Shown here: piece after piece, positions 50,582 through 60,062 of the stretch | Layout of the letters: every line of letters starts with the position of its first letter | How positions within the stretch are numbered: position 1 is the first letter of the stretch | Assembly (NCBI RefSeq): GCF_000379665.1 | Contig: NZ_KB903359.1 | Span: 1,143,280-1,207,279 of the forward strand | Length of the DNA stretch: 64,000 nucleotides | Reading direction: 5' to 3' | From: Butyricimonas synergistica DSM 23225 | Lineage (GTDB): Bacteria; Bacteroidota; Bacteroidia; Bacteroidales; Marinifilaceae | The notes under the pieces: generated by a model | The model's input: only the letters and a program-made list of their open reading frames with translations | Database searches by the model: none | Told to the model about the DNA's origin: nothing | Position numbers and translations under genes: made by a program

Positions 50582-51406
50582 TTAGCTGTTTCTATAACTT
50601 ACCCGCCAAGCGAATAACAAAAATAATATCCCCGTCAAAATAAAAGGAATGCTCAACATCTGTCCAAAATCTAGTAACATTCGTTCCTCGAAAGGGACTT
50701 GCCGTTCTTTCAAAAATTCCAACAAAAAACGGGCACTAAATACAGTCACCAGCATCCAGCCCCACAATACACCCGGGTAACGTTGCAGTCCTATCCGGCG
50801 ATAAAGTAACATATTCACCCCGAAAATAGCCAGATACGCTATCGCCTCGTACAGCTGTGCCGGATGCCGGGGCAAGGTGTCCACCCTTTCGAAGACGAAA
50901 GCCCACGGCACATTTGCCCCGACACCCACGATCTCCGAGTTGACGAGATTCCCCAGCCGGATAAAACAAGCCGCCAGAGGCAGTACCAGCGCCACGGCAT
51001 CAAGCGTCCGGATAACCTTCTCTCCCGTGATCCGGGAATAAATCACCAACGCCACGATCCACCCGACCGCCCCACCATGACTCGCCATCCCCTGGTAACC
51101 CGAAAACCCGTATCCGCCCCCGGGCAGCTCCCGAATAGGCAAAAAAATCTCCAACGGGTGTCCCCCATAGTAAGCGTAATCGTATATCAAGCAATGTCCC
51201 AGGCGTGCCCCGATAAACAACCCCACTAAACTCAACATCACCAACACCTGCAGATGTTCCCACGGCATCCCGTTCCGCTCGTATATCCACTTCAATATCC
51301 ACACGGACAACACTGTCCCCGCGATAAACAGCAGGCTGTAATACATGATCGGTATCCCCAATACCGTGAAAGCTATCGGCTCGACATTCCAACGGATAAA
51401 CATCAT
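50582..51406 (-). CDS. lgt: Prolipoprotein diacylglyceryl transferase
   Basis: This 274-residue inner-membrane enzyme attaches diacylglycerol to the lipobox cysteine of prolipoproteins, the first step for every lipoprotein listed in this window. Seven hydrophobic segments are visible. GLFIGARLGHCLIY, the signature RLGNLVNSEIVG and RHPAQLYEA are the conserved active-site stretches. The length fits the family (about 280). The gene is single. The start at 51406 is one of two adjacent ATG codons. Confidence 0.96.
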   Translation of the reverse strand: MMFIRWNVEPIAFTVLGIPIMYYSLLFIAGTVLSVWILKWIYERNGMPWEHLQVLVMLSLVGLFIGARLGHCLIYDYAYYGGHPLEIFLPIRELPGGGYGFSGYQGMASHGGAVGWIVALVIYSRITGEKVIRTLDAVALVLPLAACFIRLGNLVNSEIVGVGANVPWAFVFERVDTLPRHPAQLYEAIAYLAIFGVNMLLYRRIGLQRYPGVLWGWMLVTVFSARFLLEFLKERQVPFEERMLLDFGQMLSIPFILTGILFLLFAWRVSYRNS

Positions 51407-51427
51407 CGTTCAAAATTTAATCCGAGC

Positions 51428-51435
51428 CAAAGATA
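51428..51435 (-). promoter_or_regulatory. -7 box of lgt
   Basis: TATCTTTG on the minus strand (TAnnTTTG consensus), 22 bases before the ATG. Confidence 0.65.
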
Positions 51436-51524
51436 GCATTAATCCACTAATTCATTAAACCGAAAGACAAAGAACTCCCCGATAAAAAACTTCCCATACC
51501 TTCTGATTATTCCGGGAATTTGAC

Positions 51525-51532
51525 TATCTTTG
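51525..51532 (+). promoter_or_regulatory. -7 box of the IMP dehydrogenase gene
   Basis: TATCTTTG (TAnnTTTG consensus), 36 bases before the ATG. Confidence 0.65.
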
Positions 51533-51568
51533 CCCAATTTTTAATCAATTCGTATAAAAATAAATTCT

Positions 51569-53068
51569 ATGGCAATCTATTTGGACGACGTATCAAGAAC
51601 TTTCGGCGAATATCTGCTTATTCCCGGTTTAACCACGAAACAATGTATTCCAAACAACGTTTCATTGAAGACACCCTTGGTGAAGTATAAAAAAGGCGAA
51701 AAGTCAGCTATCGAACTGAACATACCCTTTGTTTCCGCCATTATGCAGTCGGTTTCCGACTCGGGATTAGCAATCGCTCTTGCCCGCAACGGTGGATTGT
51801 CATTCATTTTCGGTTCACAACCTATCGAGTCACAAGCCGAGATGGTTCGCAAGGTGAAGAAATTCAAAGCCGGATTTGTTACCAGCGACTCGAACATCAC
51901 CCCGGAAGCCACGCTGGCAGACGTATTGGCGCTCGTGAAAAGAACGGGACACACCACGATGGGAGTAACCCATGACGGGACCCCGAACGGCAAATTATTA
52001 GGTTTGGTTACCAGCCGTGATTACCGCGGGGAGAAAGACCCGAAAGACCGGAAGGTGAAAGAATTCATGACCCCGTTCTCCAAACTGACCGTGGGAGAAG
52101 TCGGGATGACACTTAGCGAGGCGAACCAGATCATTTGGGATCACAAGTTAAATACATTGCCTATTATAGATAAAGATCAAAATCTTGTTTATTTCGTGTT
52201 CCGCAAGGACTACGACAGCCACAAGGACAACCCGAACGAGTTGTTGAACATGACGGACAAGAAATTGCTTGTCGGTGCAGGTATCAATTCCCGGGATTAC
52301 AAAGAGCGGGTTCCCGCCCTCGTGGAAGCAGGCGTCGATGTTTTGTGTATCGACTCATCCGACGGTTTCTCTGAATGGCAAAAAGAAACCTTACAATGGA
52401 TCAAAGAAGAATATAACGGGAAGGTTCTCGTGGGAGCCGGAAACGTGGTAGATCAAGCCGGATTCCGTTATCTGGTGGAAGCTGGAGCAGACTTCATTAA
52501 AGTAGGTATAGGCGGAGGTTCCATCTGTATCACCCGTGAACAGAAAGGTATCGGACGCGGACAGGCAACTGCCGTTATCGATGTGGCAAAAGCCCGTGAT
52601 AAATATTTCGAGGACACCGGCATTTACGTGCCCATTTGCAGTGACGGCGGTTTGGTACACGACTATCATATGGTATTGGCTCTCGCCATGGGTGCCGACT
52701 TCCTGATGATGGGACGTTACTTTGCCCGCTTCGACGAATCGCCCACCAAGAAATTGATGGTAGGCAATAATTACGTGAAAGAATACTGGGGAGAAGGCTC
52801 CAACCGCGCTCACAACTGGCAACGTTATGACATGGGGGGCAGCGAATCCTTAAAATTCGAAGAAGGCGTGGACAGCTATGTACCTTATGCCGGGAAATTG
52901 AAAGACAACTTGGACGTAACGATCGGCAAAATCAGATCAACCATGTGCAGTTGCGGGGCAACCACTATCCCGGAGTTACAGAAAAACGCCAAGATCACGC
53001 TGGTTTCATCCACCAGTATCGTGGAAGGTGGCGCTCATGACGTTATCTTGAAAGATCACAATAGATAA
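51569..53068 (+). CDS. guaB: IMP dehydrogenase
   Basis: This 499-residue TIM-barrel enzyme oxidises IMP to XMP, the committed step to GMP. A CBS-pair region (residues 105-225) is inserted in the barrel. The nucleophile is Cys320 in [13 protein letters not shown], where the usual text is GPGSICTTR. The catalytic flap reads [16 protein letters not shown]...[11 protein letters not shown], and [11 protein letters not shown] lies near the end. It is longer and more diverged around the loop than E. coli GuaB, so it belongs to a distinct group of IMPDH-like enzymes. GMP reductase activity is less likely. Confidence 0.88.
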   Translation: MAIYLDDVSRTFGEYLLIPGLTTKQCIPNNVSLKTPLVKYKKGEKSAIELNIPFVSAIMQSVSDSGLAIALARNGGLSFIFGSQPIESQAEMVRKVKKFKAGFVTSDSNITPEATLADVLALVKRTGHTTMGVTHDGTPNGKLLGLVTSRDYRGEKDPKDRKVKEFMTPFSKLTVGEVGMTLSEANQIIWDHKLNTLPIIDKDQNLVYFVFRKDYDSHKDNPNELLNMTDKKLLVGAGINSRDYKERVPALVEAGVDVLCIDSSDGFSEWQKETLQWIKEEYNGKVLVGAGNVVDQAGFRYLVEAGADFIKVGIGGGSICITREQKGIGRGQATAVIDVAKARDKYFEDTGIYVPICSDGGLVHDYHMVLALAMGADFLMMGRYFARFDESPTKKLMVGNNYVKEYWGEGSNRAHNWQRYDMGGSESLKFEEGVDSYVPYAGKLKDNLDVTIGKIRSTMCSCGATTIPELQKNAKITLVSSTSIVEGGAHDVILKDHNR

Positions 53069-53074
53069 GAATGA

Positions 53075-53096
53075 GAGGTGTGTTTTGACACACCTC
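53075..53096 (+). terminator. Hairpin after the IMP dehydrogenase gene
   Basis: GAGGTGTG / CACACCTC form a perfect 8-pair stem with a 6-base loop, six bases after the stop. No T-run follows, so termination may depend on the phased repeat just downstream. Confidence 0.5.
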
Positions 53097-53100
53097 CTGG

Positions 53101-53241
53101 TCCATAAAGTCCATAAAGTCGAACCTTCGGTTCTGAAAGTTTATAAAGTCAAGTATAGAACAAATTATTGATTATCAATACAATTATCTATAAATTTGTA
53201 ATATTTCGACCTTATGGTTTTACGGACTTTACGGACTCTTT
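53101..53241. repeat. 9-base phased repeat in two inverted arms
   Basis: The left arm has TCCATAAAG twice in a row at 53101-53118, and AAAG recurs at 53136 and 53145, again nine bases apart. The right arm (53216-53241) has GGACTTTAC and GGACTCTTT, whose complement reads GTAAAGTCC, so it mirrors the left arm. About 65 AT-rich bases lie between. It sits between two convergent genes and touches the last codon of the HTH-repeat gene. Confidence 0.7.
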
Positions 53242-54493
53242 ATTCCCGCAGTTTACGACGTTCTATGAGTTCGGGCAAATGGCGTTTGATAAATTGTCCC
53301 AGCGAGCAGTCGTTCAGCCCGAAACGGCGGGCAATGGATTTCAAGGATTCCGAGGTTGTTTCATACAGGTGTATGGCTTCCTTGTATTTTTCCATGCTTT
53401 TGGGCGATACCATTTTGCCGTTTTCCGTTGTTTTCATTCCCAAACGGGCGTGCAGTTCCGGTTCATGTTCTTTCAAGTATTGTCTGAAGCATTCGGGATT
53501 CAAGCCGAATTCGGTGGCGACTTTTGCCGTGGTGAGTCCACCCTCTTTCAACCGGGCAATGGCATCAGCGTATTTGGCTGCGGTGGCAGGGTTATATCTC
53601 CGCACGGATGACCAGTCCACGGGCTTGCCCTCCTCGTAAGGGATGCCTTTCCGCTCGCAGACCAAGTCCTTGTGCCAGGTTTGCAAGTATTCGTAGAAGC
53701 CTTTTACCGATACCCCGGTCTGTTTGGCTATTTTTCGGGCGGACAGTGGCGTGGTGCGGTATAGATGCAGGGCTTCCGCGTATTTCCCGATGATTCCCGG
53801 GGTTGGAGCATGAAGCGTCCCGCGCCCCGTTATCTCGCCTTTGCATCGCTGTTTTACCGCCTGTTCGCGTATTTTGATGCGATTTTCAACCAATTCCTTG
53901 TGGTAGAATATCAGGTGTTGTTTCAAGCCGGAATAGGAGACACCGCAACGCCCGGCGGCCTCCTGAGCCGTGATATAACGGTCGGCACGCAAGAGTTCCA
54001 CCGCCTCGGCATACTGTTCCTTGCACCACGGGCGCGTGCCGCGAGGAAGGCCGTCGTCCAACCCCAACCGCTGCCGTGCCCGCTCCCGGAATTCCAGTAT
54101 TTCGGGATAATGCGTACGCAACTGCCTGGAGAGGTTCGTACTGTCCAACCCAAACTCACGGGCAATTTGCGATATGTTGTACTCTATATAGTCCATACTG
54201 CCACATGCCACGATAGCCTCCTTGTATTTGGCATGGGTTTCGGGCCGCTGCCCCCGCCTCTGGTTCATCTTGATAGCGGCGGCTTCCTCCCGGCCGCACG
54301 TGATGCCGTTGCGTTCCAGCATCAGGTGGCGGTGGTAGGTGCCGATATAGCGGGAAAAACCGCTGACGGAAATTCCGCGCTGACGGCAAATCTCAGCGAT
54401 GGAGAGGTCTGTGGCGGTATATAGCTCAAAAGCCGGGCGGTATTTGGCTTCCGTCTCCGGCTTGCAGCCTCTTTGCCGGTTGCATTTGTTCAT
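53240..54493 (-). CDS. Six-repeat helix-turn-helix protein coupled to the fimbrial operon
   Basis: This 417-residue protein is built from six copies of a 55-70-residue unit. Each has a KY..A..L segment, a helix-turn-helix (for example LSIAEICRQRGISVSGF, LSARKIAKQTGVSVKGFYEYL, LTTAKVATEFGLNPECFRQYL, SLKSIARRFGLNDCSLGQFI), and an H..L...R..I tail. No catalytic motif is seen, and it is strongly basic. The ATG at 54493 overlaps the stop of the fimbrial tip gene (ATGA), so it is made with the fimbriae; the frame is open to 54514. It may bind a long DNA site or regulate the operon; this is inferred. Confidence 0.75.
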   Translation of the reverse strand: MNKCNRQRGCKPETEAKYRPAFELYTATDLSIAEICRQRGISVSGFSRYIGTYHRHLMLERNGITCGREEAAAIKMNQRRGQRPETHAKYKEAIVACGSMDYIEYNISQIAREFGLDSTNLSRQLRTHYPEILEFRERARQRLGLDDGLPRGTRPWCKEQYAEAVELLRADRYITAQEAAGRCGVSYSGLKQHLIFYHKELVENRIKIREQAVKQRCKGEITGRGTLHAPTPGIIGKYAEALHLYRTTPLSARKIAKQTGVSVKGFYEYLQTWHKDLVCERKGIPYEEGKPVDWSSVRRYNPATAAKYADAIARLKEGGLTTAKVATEFGLNPECFRQYLKEHEPELHARLGMKTTENGKMVSPKSMEKYKEAIHLYETTSESLKSIARRFGLNDCSLGQFIKRHLPELIERRKLRE

Positions 54494-57400
54494 GGCTTTA
54501 CATCTTCTACGCACCGGATAAAGCAGGCGGAACCGTTAGTACCTTGCAACGGTTCTTTTTCTCCCGGACTAAAATCGAGGGTAAAATAGTTAACATCAAG
54601 ATAGCATAGCCCGTCAGTTAACTTTTCACACCAGTAAACCGCACCCGGCCTCATATACACGCTCTCGAACATCGGCCTGTACGCGAGTGTCGACCATGCA
54701 TCATTATACGTTGAATACCTCTTGCTTCGCCACGCGTATTGCAGCGCACCCGGAAGACTAATTCCTGAGCCATACCACGACTTTTCTGTTCTACGTCTGC
54801 CATAACCGGAGGCACCTATCGGAAAGAACAGATTATTTCCATTGACTTTATTGTACACGAAGCATCCGCGCATTCCGCATCTTTTATCTCCATCTCTATA
54901 ATAGCCGTACACCTCATCAACATTTTCCAATGTTTCTGTTGCACCATCGCCATAGAGCACCCCGTAGCCAAATTCCCTGTTTGCACCATCACGCAAATTT
55001 TTATAATCAGCTACAGTTGCCACACGAACCTTGACTTTAGATCCGGTCGGATTGTTTCCTGTTGCCACTACTATATTCTTATCTGAAAAACCTGGAGCGT
55101 TATCAGCGGTGTTTGCAGTAATATTGCTCCATGATTTAGCCTCACCGCCGGCCAAAAGAAGTGTATTCGAGCCTACCGGTTTCTGAAAGCCGTAAGTTTT
55201 ATTGTTTTCGGCAAGAATGGCATCCTCCAAGTTCCCGTATTTGAAAAGCGATCCCTCCTCCAATGGTGAAAGGGTTTCTGCTGAGGAACTGTACAAGTTG
55301 AACGAATGCCATTTTATATTTTGGTCATTCAGCGATAATGGTGCATAACCCTGACGGACAAATATACGGTGATGGCACGTGTAATTGTTGTATTCAACCA
55401 AGACAATCGCACAGCGTACCGTTTCACTATCTGCACACGTCCCGTTGAAGTCGATATGGAAATCCATCGGAGAGTCGATAGTCCCGTGCACGTATCCATC
55501 ATCGCCACTGGCTTCCCTGAGTTTGATCATATCATCACCGACTTCGACCCTTGCCCGCCAAGGACCTTTAGAGTCGTATGTCTCAAATTTATCAGCACTT
55601 TCTTGAGGGAGAATCTTCATTACCACATGGAAACTCTCAGTATTATTCCAGCTCCGCCACACGCCTTTGGGATTTACGCACCGACGTACCTGAATAATTG
55701 AAATGGTATCTATCAAGTTATTGCCATCCTTGTCCTGAAGTATCTGCCCGGTAGTTTTATCCAACATTCTCATCTGTAACTTCGCTTCGCGAGGATATGC
55801 CACGTAAACATTATTCCCTGTATAGCCACTTGTTGGAATCATCTGCTTTGGGCGCGTATAGAACGGCATTTTCAGATGTAAACCGCCGCCTTCCGCCTGT
55901 TCGACGGAATAGGAGCCATGATCTCCGACTGTCAAATCCTCAAACGTCCGTTTTTCGTTTTCAGGCTTATTTTGCCATTCTGTTTTATTCCAATCCTTAT
56001 CGCTATACTTCTTATCATCTCCGATAATTTTTCGGCTATCATACGCGAGTGACAGGAAACCATGCCATACAGCCGTACGCTGAGGTGTTGGATAGACTTT
56101 TGACGTGTCGGCATATTGGTAATCGTCACCTGCTTCCAAAGTGGGCCACCAGTGGTTTTCGATGATACACACTTCCAGTTTTACATTCTCCAGATTGCTG
56201 CCTTTGAGTTTAATGGGAATCGTGGCTGACTGATTGTACAGGTAGGAAATGTAGTACGGGTTCGGTACAATAAGTTCCTTGTCTTCTCTGTATTCTATGT
56301 GCCAGTCGACATCGTTGGCATAGCGATTGAATTTAAGCGTCAATTTATAGTGACAGTTGCGTCTGGCATTGTAGTCTTTATAAACGTCCTGCCCGAGCAT
56401 GAAACGGTAGATAATCTTACCCTCGCCGGGACGGTCGCTCAAGCGCGCATCGTAATACGCCTCCACCTCTATGTAAGTTCCGAACTCGACACCATCCTTC
56501 GAACAATAAGTTTTATCCTCGGGCAGACCGGGTGCATCAAGCTCTCCATTGCCATCATGATCCTGTCGTTTGTCCTTAATTCCGGGTTTCGATTTTTCGT
56601 TACCCTGCAAATTCTCATAGAAATAAAGGGCCGGAGTGTTTTCCGTATGATAATCGGCTATCTCGGGCGACTCGGGATCAGGCTGGCCAGACGGCATAAG
56701 ACCGTATATGGGCTTGCCTCGCGAAACAAACGGCCACGATTCAAAAGCCTCGTTATCGGGATCGTCGGGGATGCCGTTGTAGTAATAGATTTCTCCGTCT
56801 TCATGAAGTTCTTCCGCAAGATTCTTGCCGTTCGTTTTCTCGAATGTTGCCGATGTATAGCCGGGCGTATTTTCGCTCCCCAGGTAGCATGTCTTAGGTA
56901 TATGCTTTATCTTTACCGATTTGAAATGTATCCGGATGCCGTCATTCAATTGGGAGGCGTCGAATGCCACCGTCACTTTGGAAGCCGCACGGCGTAGCCA
57001 CGCGTGGAGTTTTACGCTTTTTTCATTTACCACGAGCGACTCGTCCTTCGCGGATAGAGCCGATTCGGATTTTTTGGTAAAAAAGCCTATCATCTGGCCA
57101 TTGTTAGCCACGTTTTCGGTGTCCCATAGCAAAGAAATATTTTTGAGATCGTCTACCGTTTGTATGGCTTCGGAATAGGCTTCATTTTCAAGTAAGTCAG
57201 GTATGTTTGCCACGGCATACATGTAGTACTTGCCGAAGGCGATTTCCTGCGGTAGCTTGAAAGTAGCACGTTTGGTGCTTACTTCCGCCAAAAAACCGTT
57301 TTCCGCATCCGTATCCGTACGATAGGGATCGGACTCTGTGTATTCTTTTATTTCCCATTTTTCTATTAGCTTTTTGTCGGAATTATACAACAACACATAT

Positions 57401-57600
57401 AGGCTGTTTATATCCTTTAGGGCATTCCCTGCAGACCGGGTCAGGGTCAGTGCCGAGGACATAGGTTTGAAGTCCAGCGTGGCAAATATGCTTGCATTGC
57501 CTTTGCCTATGGTTTCGTCCTTTATAAAATCATCTTGACAACCGATAGCTGCAAAGGTCATCAAAGAAACAATCATATATTGTACAAACCTCTTTTTCAT
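54490..57600 (-). CDS. Large fimbrial tip-candidate lipoprotein (DUF4906-like, FISUMP-like end)
   Basis: This 1036-residue lipoprotein has lipobox AAIGC (Cys21). The first 430 residues follow the fimbrillin plan: a SLYVLLYNSDKKLIEKW strand, then an RRAASKVTVAF segment, and a long central beta region (DUF4906-like). The C-terminal 150 residues (VYGYYRDGDKRCGMRGCFVYN...LPGALQYAWRSKRYS...GSACFIRCVEDVKP) resemble the FISUMP domain of surface proteins. In Porphyromonas the Mfa5 and FimE subunits are similarly large and sit at the tip; a tip or adhesin role is inferred. It overlaps the next gene by four bases. Confidence 0.72.
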   Translation of the reverse strand: MKKRFVQYMIVSLMTFAAIGCQDDFIKDETIGKGNASIFATLDFKPMSSALTLTRSAGNALKDINSLYVLLYNSDKKLIEKWEIKEYTESDPYRTDTDAENGFLAEVSTKRATFKLPQEIAFGKYYMYAVANIPDLLENEAYSEAIQTVDDLKNISLLWDTENVANNGQMIGFFTKKSESALSAKDESLVVNEKSVKLHAWLRRAASKVTVAFDASQLNDGIRIHFKSVKIKHIPKTCYLGSENTPGYTSATFEKTNGKNLAEELHEDGEIYYYNGIPDDPDNEAFESWPFVSRGKPIYGLMPSGQPDPESPEIADYHTENTPALYFYENLQGNEKSKPGIKDKRQDHDGNGELDAPGLPEDKTYCSKDGVEFGTYIEVEAYYDARLSDRPGEGKIIYRFMLGQDVYKDYNARRNCHYKLTLKFNRYANDVDWHIEYREDKELIVPNPYYISYLYNQSATIPIKLKGSNLENVKLEVCIIENHWWPTLEAGDDYQYADTSKVYPTPQRTAVWHGFLSLAYDSRKIIGDDKKYSDKDWNKTEWQNKPENEKRTFEDLTVGDHGSYSVEQAEGGGLHLKMPFYTRPKQMIPTSGYTGNNVYVAYPREAKLQMRMLDKTTGQILQDKDGNNLIDTISIIQVRRCVNPKGVWRSWNNTESFHVVMKILPQESADKFETYDSKGPWRARVEVGDDMIKLREASGDDGYVHGTIDSPMDFHIDFNGTCADSETVRCAIVLVEYNNYTCHHRIFVRQGYAPLSLNDQNIKWHSFNLYSSSAETLSPLEEGSLFKYGNLEDAILAENNKTYGFQKPVGSNTLLLAGGEAKSWSNITANTADNAPGFSDKNIVVATGNNPTGSKVKVRVATVADYKNLRDGANREFGYGVLYGDGATETLENVDEVYGYYRDGDKRCGMRGCFVYNKVNGNNLFFPIGASGYGRRRTEKSWYGSGISLPGALQYAWRSKRYSTYNDAWSTLAYRPMFESVYMRPGAVYWCEKLTDGLCYLDVNYFTLDFSPGEKEPLQGTNGSACFIRCVEDVKP

Positions 57601-57611
57601 ATATTTTTTGT

Positions 57612-58790
57612 CTATTGTTCTTTAACATCCAATCCGAATATCGGATCAAGGGATACCGAGCTGTATGGAATCACATCCACCACGATTTCATTACTATTAT
57701 ACATGGTTATGTTCACCACGACATGGGTGTTGCGGAAAAGCGCCTTCAAGTTGGGCAGTTTGCAGACGAAAGGTTCCGTCCTTCCGTCTATATTAATGGT
57801 CAAGGTGTACTCCTGCTCGCCATCTGCTGCTCCCGCCTTAGGGTTCATGCTCTCGGGCAGGTAGAAAACGGGAGCCTTCTCTGCTACACCCGGTTTTGAA
57901 TTATCGGGGTAGTCAATGTCAACTGTCGGCTCGCCCACGGTAATCGCCGCATGGGTATAGGTATTTGCCTTATTCGCCTGCGCCGGCAGCTCGTAGTCCT
58001 TCAGCCAGCCGGCAGCTTCCGTGGTGGCGTAATCGTCATCCTCGGACGAGGCTTCAGAAACCTCCTTCAGCCAGTCTATCCAAGTTTTCCCCTTGAAAAG
58101 TTGCCGGTTCTGCTCGCTATCCTTGACATGCGCCATCAGGAAGTTCTTGTCGGCATAGCTCGCAATGGTAAAATTCTTCATGGTTACTTCCTCGCCACGC
58201 CAGTTCATAAAGTTCACCGTGAACTTTGTGGCGACGCGCACCACATAGAACGTCCCATCGAAATTCCCTTTCGCGGGGAACTCTATCTCGTACATGGAGG
58301 ACATCGGGATGGGTTTCTTGTCCGTGTAGCCCGGAGCAAAGTAGAGACCGTTCACCGCGGCTTCAAAACCGGACGTACCATCTGTATATCCTTTAAAGAA
58401 ATCGGTCAGCGATTGGGGGTCACCCGTCACGCCTTCTACCTTGGATACGCTCTCTTCATTAGCGAAGAGGAATATCTTCTTCTTTTCGTCGGGCGTCACC
58501 TTTAGCAAGATGTATTTTTGTTCTCGCGCACCCTCCAGCGAAAAGTGGCGGTTATGCTCCACCGTTCCATCGGCATGCAGGACGACAATGCGCACGCTAT
58601 GCATTTTCTCGTTGTCGGGCAATGTTGCCCCTCCCGCCCTCGATTGCACGATCGGCTCGATGTTCAAATACAGGGCAGCTTCCGCAACATTGTCCGGCAA
58701 GGATTCTTCCTGACTGCAGCACGCCACCATAAAAGGCAGTGCGAATGCCGCCAGGCAGACTACAATGCTATGTATAATGTTCGGTTTCAT
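57612..58790 (-). CDS. Minor fimbrillin lipoprotein (Mfa3/Mfa4-like)
   Basis: This 392-residue lipoprotein has a signal ending VACC (Cys24 or Cys25). The N-terminal half holds a fimbrillin strand pattern (MHSVRIVVLHADGTVEHNRHF, KIFLFANEESV), followed by FYVVRVATKFTVNFMNWRGEEVTMKNFTIA, typical of the FimA/Mfa-like family. The C-terminal end reads FRNTHVVVNITMYNSNEIVVDVIPYSSV, matching the C-terminal strand of fimbrial subunits. It lies 11 bases upstream of the tip gene and 21 after Mfa2. It is probably a minor shaft or connecting subunit. Confidence 0.75.
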   Translation of the reverse strand: MKPNIIHSIVVCLAAFALPFMVACCSQEESLPDNVAEAALYLNIEPIVQSRAGGATLPDNEKMHSVRIVVLHADGTVEHNRHFSLEGAREQKYILLKVTPDEKKKIFLFANEESVSKVEGVTGDPQSLTDFFKGYTDGTSGFEAAVNGLYFAPGYTDKKPIPMSSMYEIEFPAKGNFDGTFYVVRVATKFTVNFMNWRGEEVTMKNFTIASYADKNFLMAHVKDSEQNRQLFKGKTWIDWLKEVSEASSEDDDYATTEAAGWLKDYELPAQANKANTYTHAAITVGEPTVDIDYPDNSKPGVAEKAPVFYLPESMNPKAGAADGEQEYTLTINIDGRTEPFVCKLPNLKALFRNTHVVVNITMYNSNEIVVDVIPYSSVSLDPIFGLDVKEQ

Positions 58791-58811
58791 CAGTTAAATC
58801 CTTCTTTCTAT

Positions 58812-59876
58812 TCAATCAATATCCACGTTACTCAACACGACACGCCATGATAGAATTTGAATAACGCTGCTTACCCAATTGTGATCCTCGTCGAGAAAGA
58901 GGGTCATCACGCACTCGTCCAGACGGTCGAGGAACTCCCGCTCGTCCATCGGGTAGCGGTATTCTTTCTCGTAGTACTCTTTTCCCATCAACGCATAGTC
59001 TATCACCGGGATCCGGGCCACCGTCTTGCCCTCCGTGGTGGTGATCGTGAGCACCATTTTCTCGCAGTGTGTCTCTATCAGACGGCCCACGGTGAAGTCG
59101 GCAACGAGTCCTTTCACGTTGCTGACGGCACGGGCATCGTCCTTGTCGATACCAGCCTCTACATTCTGTATATCCCAGGGGCGATAGTTGATATTCTCGT
59201 CGGCCATCAGCTCGTTGTCGTGTGCCATCAGACCGTTCTCGTCATCGATACGAAAGATGAAGTCAGCCTCGTTTACATCCTCTCCCGAGAGGTGTTGCAG
59301 GATGACACGGACGTGGTTGGTGTTCTTCGTCAGGGGCATGGTGTACTCGTAATTGCCGCCATCCTCGTTCACCGGCAGCGACACGTCCAGCGTGCCGTGG
59401 AAGAGCCGGTACAAATGGTTCTCGCTGTACGCACCGGACCCGTCACGCTTGCGGTTCAACGCGCATTGCAACTGCTCCATCCGGGTCTCGCCGACACGGG
59501 CTTCGGGCACGGAGAAGGACTCTTCACGCTCGCCGTCGTTCCGGAGGCCACACCAGGCAAGCAGCCGGTAGTCGCCGGCGGGCAGGTCGAGCGACATCGA
59601 GTAGTTCTCCGCCGTGGTCGAATCGATCTGTTCGTCCTGCTGCCATACCAGCACGCCCGAAGGGTCGAAGGCATACAGGTGAACCGATGAGACCTCGTTG
59701 GCGAAAGCATCCGCCCACTTCAGGTTCATGTCGTAACGGAATTTGAGCCGGTAATACACCGAACAATCGCCTTCTTCCTCGTAGAACCAACTGTCGCAGG
59801 ACGACATTGCCAACAGGCAGACAGACACCACGCCGACCTTGGCTGCCACATTCCTTATCAATGCCCGTATATTCAT
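58812..59876 (-). CDS. FimB/Mfa2-family fimbrial anchor
   Basis: This 354-residue lipoprotein has lipobox AMSSC (Cys27) and the FimB/Mfa2 domain start: DCSVYYRLKFRYDMNLKWADAF, SVHLYAFDPSGVLVWQQDE and LDLPAGDYRLLAWCGL. The family anchors Mfa1 fimbriae to the outer membrane and limits their length. Its C-terminus (QILSWRVVLSNVDID) shares ILSWRVV with the end of the Mfa1 gene next to it. It lies 256 bases after mfa1, the largest gap in the operon, which holds a strong hairpin. Confidence 0.88.
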   Translation of the reverse strand: MNIRALIRNVAAKVGVVSVCLLAMSSCDSWFYEEEGDCSVYYRLKFRYDMNLKWADAFANEVSSVHLYAFDPSGVLVWQQDEQIDSTTAENYSMSLDLPAGDYRLLAWCGLRNDGEREESFSVPEARVGETRMEQLQCALNRKRDGSGAYSENHLYRLFHGTLDVSLPVNEDGGNYEYTMPLTKNTNHVRVILQHLSGEDVNEADFIFRIDDENGLMAHDNELMADENINYRPWDIQNVEAGIDKDDARAVSNVKGLVADFTVGRLIETHCEKMVLTITTTEGKTVARIPVIDYALMGKEYYEKEYRYPMDEREFLDRLDECVMTLFLDEDHNWVSSVIQILSWRVVLSNVDID

Positions 59877-60062
59877 ATCGTTTACTCTTTCTTGAATGTA
59901 TCGTTTATACTTGTGTTACTTGTTCTATATATGGTGCGCAGAATTCCTGCGTCCGAATTTTCTCGTCAAGTGGGATGCCGTCTCGTGTCAGGCCTCCGGT
60001 GCCTCACCTCCCTCGTGTACCGGTGGGCGGGTACTGTTTTGGTTATCTGTTCAATTTTATTG

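Noticed and set aside
53240..54493. Site-specific recombinase or transposase
   Set aside because: The helix-turn-helix units resemble those of resolvases, but there is no catalytic Ser, Tyr or DDE pattern and the whole chain is made of repeats.
58857..59690. 277-codon plus-strand open frame opposite the fimbrial anchor gene
   Set aside because: Shadow of a GC-rich gene with few stop codons on the other strand; no domain is visible.
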